Source: Halomicroarcula saliterrae | Lineage (GTDB): Archaea > Halobacteriota > Halobacteria > Halobacteriales > Haloarculaceae | Assembly (NCBI RefSeq): GCF_031624395.1 | Contig: NZ_JAMQON010000007.1 | Span: forward strand, 1 to 64,000 | Reading direction: 5' to 3' | Length of the DNA stretch: 64,000 nucleotides | Notes under the pieces: generated by a model | The model's database searches: none | Seen by the model: the letters and a program-made list of their open reading frames with translations, nothing else | What the model was told of the DNA's origin: nothing | Part shown: positions 60,578 to 64,000 of the stretch, piece after piece | Numbering within the stretch: the first letter of the stretch is position 1 | How the letters are laid out: every line of letters begins with the position of its first letter | Position numbers and translations under genes: made by a program

Positions 60578-60933
60578 CAGCTGTCGTCGCCTGTCTCGGC
60601 CGGGACATCCGAGCGGTCGCCGGGCGCGGCCGTCGACCGGTCCGGGGCCGCCGCTCGGAGTTCGTCGTCGAGGGCGGCCTCCAGCGCGTCGAGGCGCTCG
60701 GCGTGGTCGTCGAGGCGCCGCTCCTGTTCGAGGGCGACCGAAAGTAGCGTCGGCAACAGCGGCGTCCCGTGGTTCAGGAGGCCGGCGGCGTCGGCGTGGG
60801 CCCGGGCGTAGGCGAAGAGCCGGTCGAAACGGGGCTGGTCGCGCCTGCGCAGCGCCCGTCGGTAGGTCTGCCAGCGGTCCTCGATGGCCCCCAGCGCGTC
60901 CCGGAAGGTGGGGTTCGTGCGGCCCACGGTCAC
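60577..60933 (-). CDS. Small helical PolB2-operon protein (DUF8156-like)
   Basis: The 118-residue helical protein (FRDALGAIEDRWQTYRRALRRRDQ; ALEQERRLDDHAERLDALEAAL, coiled-coil-like) overlaps polB2 by one base and the RadA-like gene by four. I recall this kind of small protein next to haloarchaeal polB2 but no function. Strict coupling suggests a bridging subunit between the polymerase and the RadA-like protein. Confidence 0.75.
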   Translation of the reverse strand: MTVGRTNPTFRDALGAIEDRWQTYRRALRRRDQPRFDRLFAYARAHADAAGLLNHGTPLLPTLLSVALEQERRLDDHAERLDALEAALDDELRAAAPDRSTAAPGDRSDVPAETGDDS

Positions 60934-61796
60934 CGCCCTCCCGGGCCGGCGAAGGCGTCGGCGATGGGGTCGACAGTCGGAGCGGCGCTCGCCTCCCGTG
61001 CCGGCGCGGGCGTCGGTTCGACGCCGACCCGCCGGGCACGCGTCGCGAGGATGTCCCGCCAGTACGCCAGCGTCGTCTGGTAGTGGCTGCCGTCGCCGAC
61101 GGGGTAGACGAGCGTCTCGAACTCCTCGCCGACGAAGCGCGGGCCCATCGACGTGCGCTCACAGCGGAGGCGGCGGTCCGCCGCCGCGGCCACGGGCGCG
61201 GCGAACGCGTCGTCGGCCGTGCGCGTGACCAGCACCGGTACGTCGTAGCCGTCGGCGTAGCGGGCGAGCGCGGCGAGCGTCCGGGTCTGTAGCGTCTCGG
61301 ATTGGGCGTCAGTGAGCGCGTCGTCCGCGCGGTAGAAAGCGTCGACGGCCGGCGCGACGACGAGCGACGGCGTGGGCGCGTCGGCGTCCCCGGCCGGGAG
61401 CGGTCCGGCGCGGTCGGCGGAATCGGCAGCGGTGGTCACGTGGTCGCTGACAGCGCCCGGCAGGTCCCGGACCGCGCTGTAGTGCTGGTAGGCCGTGAAG
61501 CCGCGGGCGACGTGGACGCGGTCGAGCAGGCGGCGACTCGGGGCCAGTCGGGCCAGCGCCGTCGTCGTGGCGTACCCCCGCGCGTCGACCCAGAAGGCCG
61601 GTCCCGCACAGGTGAGCAGCCGGTCGAGGACGAGCGACTGGACGACCGGGACGCCCCGTCCCCCGTCGACGTCCAGCAGCGTCACGCCGGGGTCGAGGTC
61701 GGGGAGCAGACTGGGTCGGTCGCGCTGTCGGTCGACCAGCGAGTCGGTGCCACGCCTCGGCCGACCGGTCGAGTTCTCTGAAGCATGATTTGGCAT
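60930..61796 (-). CDS. Degenerate RadA/RecA-fold paralogue of the PolB2 operon
   Basis: The 288-residue protein aligns by eye with the RadA core. VTLLDVDGGRGVPVVQSLVLD occupies the Walker A place with GKT replaced by GVP; VHVARGFTAYQHYSAV resembles the RadA segment after it; SLVVAPAVDAFYRADD lies at Walker B; and LAALARYADGYDVPVLVTR matches the strand before loop L2. The ATP-binding lysine and threonine are missing, so ATP hydrolysis is unlikely. First gene of the three-gene operon with polB2, it recalls bacterial ImuA (RecA-like) acting with a mutasome polymerase (analogy, not homology claim). Confidence 0.75.
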   Translation of the reverse strand: MPNHASENSTGRPRRGTDSLVDRQRDRPSLLPDLDPGVTLLDVDGGRGVPVVQSLVLDRLLTCAGPAFWVDARGYATTTALARLAPSRRLLDRVHVARGFTAYQHYSAVRDLPGAVSDHVTTAADSADRAGPLPAGDADAPTPSLVVAPAVDAFYRADDALTDAQSETLQTRTLAALARYADGYDVPVLVTRTADDAFAAPVAAAADRRLRCERTSMGPRFVGEEFETLVYPVGDGSHYQTTLAYWRDILATRARRVGVEPTPAPAREASAAPTVDPIADAFAGPGGR

Positions 61797-61969
61797 GCAC
61801 GGAACGATGTCGAGGAGCCACGTAAGCCGCGGCGTGTCGGTTCCGGAGTTTCAGGAGCCGGCTGAACCGGTCGCTGCGGCGCGCTCGCGGGCGGCGCGCT
61901 GGCTGACGACGTTTCCGGACGGGTTTCAGAAGCGGCGGTGGGCCAAAAGCGCCGCCCGCAGCGCCGAGC

Positions 61970-62998
61970 CTACTCGCTGGGCGAGGGGTCGGCCCGCTGG
62001 ACGACCTCGTAGCGCCGGTCCTGTGTCTGCCCGTCGGCCTCCAGCAGGTTGTACTGGACCATCTTCGAGAGGTACGAGCGGACGGTCCGCGTGGTCCGGG
62101 GGTCGTCGACCGCGTCGGCGTAGCGGTCGTGGATGTCGCTCGGGCCGAGCGGGCCGCGGTCGGCGACGATGTCGTAGACGACCCGCTGGTGTGGCGTGAG
62201 CGCGTCGAGGTTCGCCTGCTGTATCTCCGCGCGGGCGTCGGTCGCCGCCCGCTCGATGCGCTCGTCCGTGAGCCGCGTCGCGTTCTCGCGGTCGGCCGCG
62301 CTCGCCGCCGTCCGGAGGATGCCGATGGCGAGGCGGGCGTCGCCGGCCGCGGCGTCGGCGATGCGGGACAGCTGGGCGTCGGTGACGGCGTCAGGGTCGA
62401 GCCCCCACTTCACGCGGGCCGCGAGGATGTCTTCGAGCTGGCCGTCGTGATAGCGGTCCATCCGGACGTGCTCGCTGGCCCGGAGCCGGCTGACCAGCCG
62501 GTCGTCCAGCCGGTTGAACAGGGTGGCCTCCTCGTTGGCGATACAGATAAGCGCGAACTGCTCTAAGCTGTGGAGGTCGTAGATGACGCCGGGCTCGTCG
62601 AGCTGGTCGACCTCGTCGAGGATGACGACGGTCCGGGGGCCGTCGTACCGCTGGAGCCGGTCGACGAGTTCGTCGTGCGGGGTCGACTGGCGATGGATGT
62701 CGAGCGTCTCGCCGAGGTCGTCGAGGATGGAGTACAGCGTCCGAAAGCGGGTGTAGTTGCGCCAGCAGTTGACGTAGGTGGCGCGGATGTCCAGGGCCTC
62801 CTCGCGCAGGCGCTCGGTGACGAACTGCGAGACGCAGCTCTTGCCCGTCCCGCTGGGGCCGGTCACGATGGCGGTGTCGGCCGGTTCGCTCTCGGTGATG
62901 GGCCGGAGCACGCTGGAGAGGTGGTTGACCTCGGCGTCGCGATGCTCGAGTTCGCGTGGGACGAACCCGGCACGCAGCACACGAGCATCACGGATCAT
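61970..62998 (-). CDS. Orc1/Cdc6 family replication initiator
   Basis: The 342-residue AAA+ protein has Walker A GPSGTGKS (47-54), Walker B VVILDEVDQL (about 125), sensor region LICIANE and a C-terminal winged helix (LTPHQRVVYDIVADRGPLGPSDIHDRYADAV). Such proteins bind origins and load the MCM helicase; haloarchaea have many paralogues, most not at the main origin. I chose ATG 62998 (MIRDARVL) over 63166 because it fits the family start. It is upstream of the polB2 operon on the same strand but separated by about 170 bases. Confidence 0.9.
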   Translation of the reverse strand: MIRDARVLRAGFVPRELEHRDAEVNHLSSVLRPITESEPADTAIVTGPSGTGKSCVSQFVTERLREEALDIRATYVNCWRNYTRFRTLYSILDDLGETLDIHRQSTPHDELVDRLQRYDGPRTVVILDEVDQLDEPGVIYDLHSLEQFALICIANEEATLFNRLDDRLVSRLRASEHVRMDRYHDGQLEDILAARVKWGLDPDAVTDAQLSRIADAAAGDARLAIGILRTAASAADRENATRLTDERIERAATDARAEIQQANLDALTPHQRVVYDIVADRGPLGPSDIHDRYADAVDDPRTTRTVRSYLSKMVQYNLLEADGQTQDRRYEVVQRADPSPSE

Positions 62999-63041
62999 AC
63001 GGGGAGATTCCGCGTGGAGCGACAAAAGCCTCATCGGGTCG

Positions 63042-63141
63042 TTTCCGGAAAGCAGTCGCCGAACGGGCGGTACCGGGGCCGTCTGCGCGCCATCTGTCGG
63101 TTTTACCGCCGTGTTTCCGGCAGCGACGGGTTTCATGAAAC
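63042..63141. promoter_or_regulatory. Palindromes upstream of orc1/cdc6
   Basis: TTTCCGGAAA (63042-63051) and GTTTCATGAAAC (63130-63141) are perfect palindromes in the orc1-eno intergenic region; a further TTTCCGG lies between them. They could be binding sites for the initiator or for regulators of the divergent genes. No full origin-recognition-box consensus with its G-rich end was seen. Confidence 0.35.
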
Positions 63142-63281
63142 GGCCGGAGCCGGTCCACCGGAACACCTTTCATCTGGATGACTGAAGTGTTGTGACAACG
63201 GGCGAGAATTTCACCACTGGTAACAACCGCCGCGGCGCCCCGCCTCGGGCCGGTGGGCGTTCTCGAACCGTTACCCCACAT

Positions 63282-64000
63282 ATGACACGCATCACCGACG
63301 TTCGACTGCGGCGCGTACTCGATTCGAGAGGGAACACTACCGTGGAGGCCGACGTGTCGACGACGAACGGCGGGTTCGGCCGCGCGGCCGCCCCGAGCGG
63401 GGCGAGCACCGGCGAGCACGAGGCCATCGAGCTGCCGGCCCAGGAAGCCATCGCACGGGCCCGGGACCACGCGCTCTCCCGGCTCGAAGGGGAGGTCGAC
63501 AGCACGGACCAGCGTGCGGTCGACGCCGCGCTCCACGACGCCGACGGGACCGACAACTTCTCCGAAATCGGCGCGAACTCGGCCGTCGCAATCAGCATGG
63601 CCGCGGCGAAGGCCGGCGCCGACAGCGTGGGCGTCCCGCTGTATCAGCATCTGGGCGGCACCTTCCGCGGGAGCGCCCCCACGCCGCTTGGCAACGTCAT
63701 CGGCGGCGGCGCCCACGCGGCGGAGGCGACCGACATCCAGGAGTTCCTCTCGGTGCCGGTCGGCGCCCCGTCGGTCGAGGACGCCGTCCTCGCCAACGCG
63801 CGGGTCCACGCCCACATCAAGGAACTGCTCCGGGCCGAGGACGTCCCGACGAACAAGGGCGACGAGGGGGCGTGGGCGCCGCCAATCGGGGACGACAGGG
63901 CCTTCGAAATCGTCGACGAGGCGACCGCGTCGGTCGCCGAGGAGGTCGGCTTCGACATCGGGTTCGGGCTTGACGTGGCCGCCTCGGAGCTCCACGAGGA
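63282..64000 (+). CDS. eno: Enolase, 5' part (runs off the window)
   Basis: The first 239 residues of phosphopyruvate hydratase are present: [21 protein letters not shown], then the mobile loop [33 protein letters not shown] and [18 protein letters not shown]. Enolase interconverts 2-phosphoglycerate and phosphoenolpyruvate. ATG 63282 gives the standard family start. The 3' half with the catalytic lysines lies beyond the right edge. Confidence 0.95.
   Translation, partial: MTRITDVRLRRVLDSRGNTTVEADVSTTNGGFGRAAAPSGASTGEHEAIELPAQEAIARARDHALSRLEGEVDSTDQRAVDAALHDADGTDNFSEIGANSAVAISMAAAKAGADSVGVPLYQHLGGTFRGSAPTPLGNVIGGGAHAAEATDIQEFLSVPVGAPSVEDAVLANARVHAHIKELLRAEDVPTNKGDEGAWAPPIGDDRAFEIVDEATASVAEEVGFDIGFGLDVAASELHE

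Overview
The window is chromosomal DNA of a halophilic archaeon (class Halobacteria). The evidence is high GC, very acidic proteins, Tat plus lipobox signal peptides on most secreted proteins, AT-rich TATA elements centred about 26 bases before start codons (leaderless transcripts), a fused histone doublet, a CCA-adding enzyme of archaeal class I, type II GAPDH, an intron-containing tRNA, Orc1/Cdc6 and an archaeal PolB2. The set fits a Haloarculaceae-like genome, but I cannot name the species.

Bases 1 to about 14,900 are an accessory island, visibly less GC-rich than the rest and abutting the 3' end of an intron-bearing tRNA(CAT). Its core is a candidate DNA 7-deazaguanine modification (Dpd-type) system. 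A four-gene operon (queD-queE-folE-queC) makes preQ0 from GTP. Divergent from it is a 969-residue DpdA-like transglycosylase whose C-terminus carries a YaaA/DUF6884-like domain. A small winged-helix regulator, a second 344-residue transglycosylase, a winged-helix protein and an AAA+ ATPase follow. An integrase (apparently frameshifted) and a GmrSD-type DUF262/DUF1524 nuclease lie between this core and the tRNA. The fused enzyme, the duplicated transglycosylase, the private preQ0 supply and the unusual partner genes make this the most interesting part of the window.

From 15 to 35 kb the DNA is core chromosome: tRNA-Asn, cca, a histone and histone-deacetylase-family gene pair, an RPA-like ssDNA-binding protein, tRNA-Arg with attachment-site scars behind it, a cell-surface glycan locus (GT-C, flippase-like, polysaccharide deacetylase, DUF2304, GT2, phosphoesterase), type II GAPDH, an M29 aminopeptidase, an isoaspartyl methyltransferase homologue and several small membrane or lipoproteins.

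From 35 to 55 kb transport and stress genes dominate: a pair of Fluc/CrcB fluoride channels, two paralogous zinc/manganese-type ABC operons (one with a His/Asp-rich minisatellite in its binding protein), otsA-otsB for trehalose, and pstSCAB-phoU for phosphate. A NUDIX-eIF2B fusion, a class V aminotransferase, a cyclase and a metallo-hydrolase lie between.

From 55 to 58.4 kb a Fic protein and a TumE/TumA-like toxin-antitoxin pair are separated by repeated copies of a promoter-like element. From 58.4 to 64 kb lie PolB2 with a small partner and a degenerate RadA paralogue, then orc1/cdc6 and the start of enolase.
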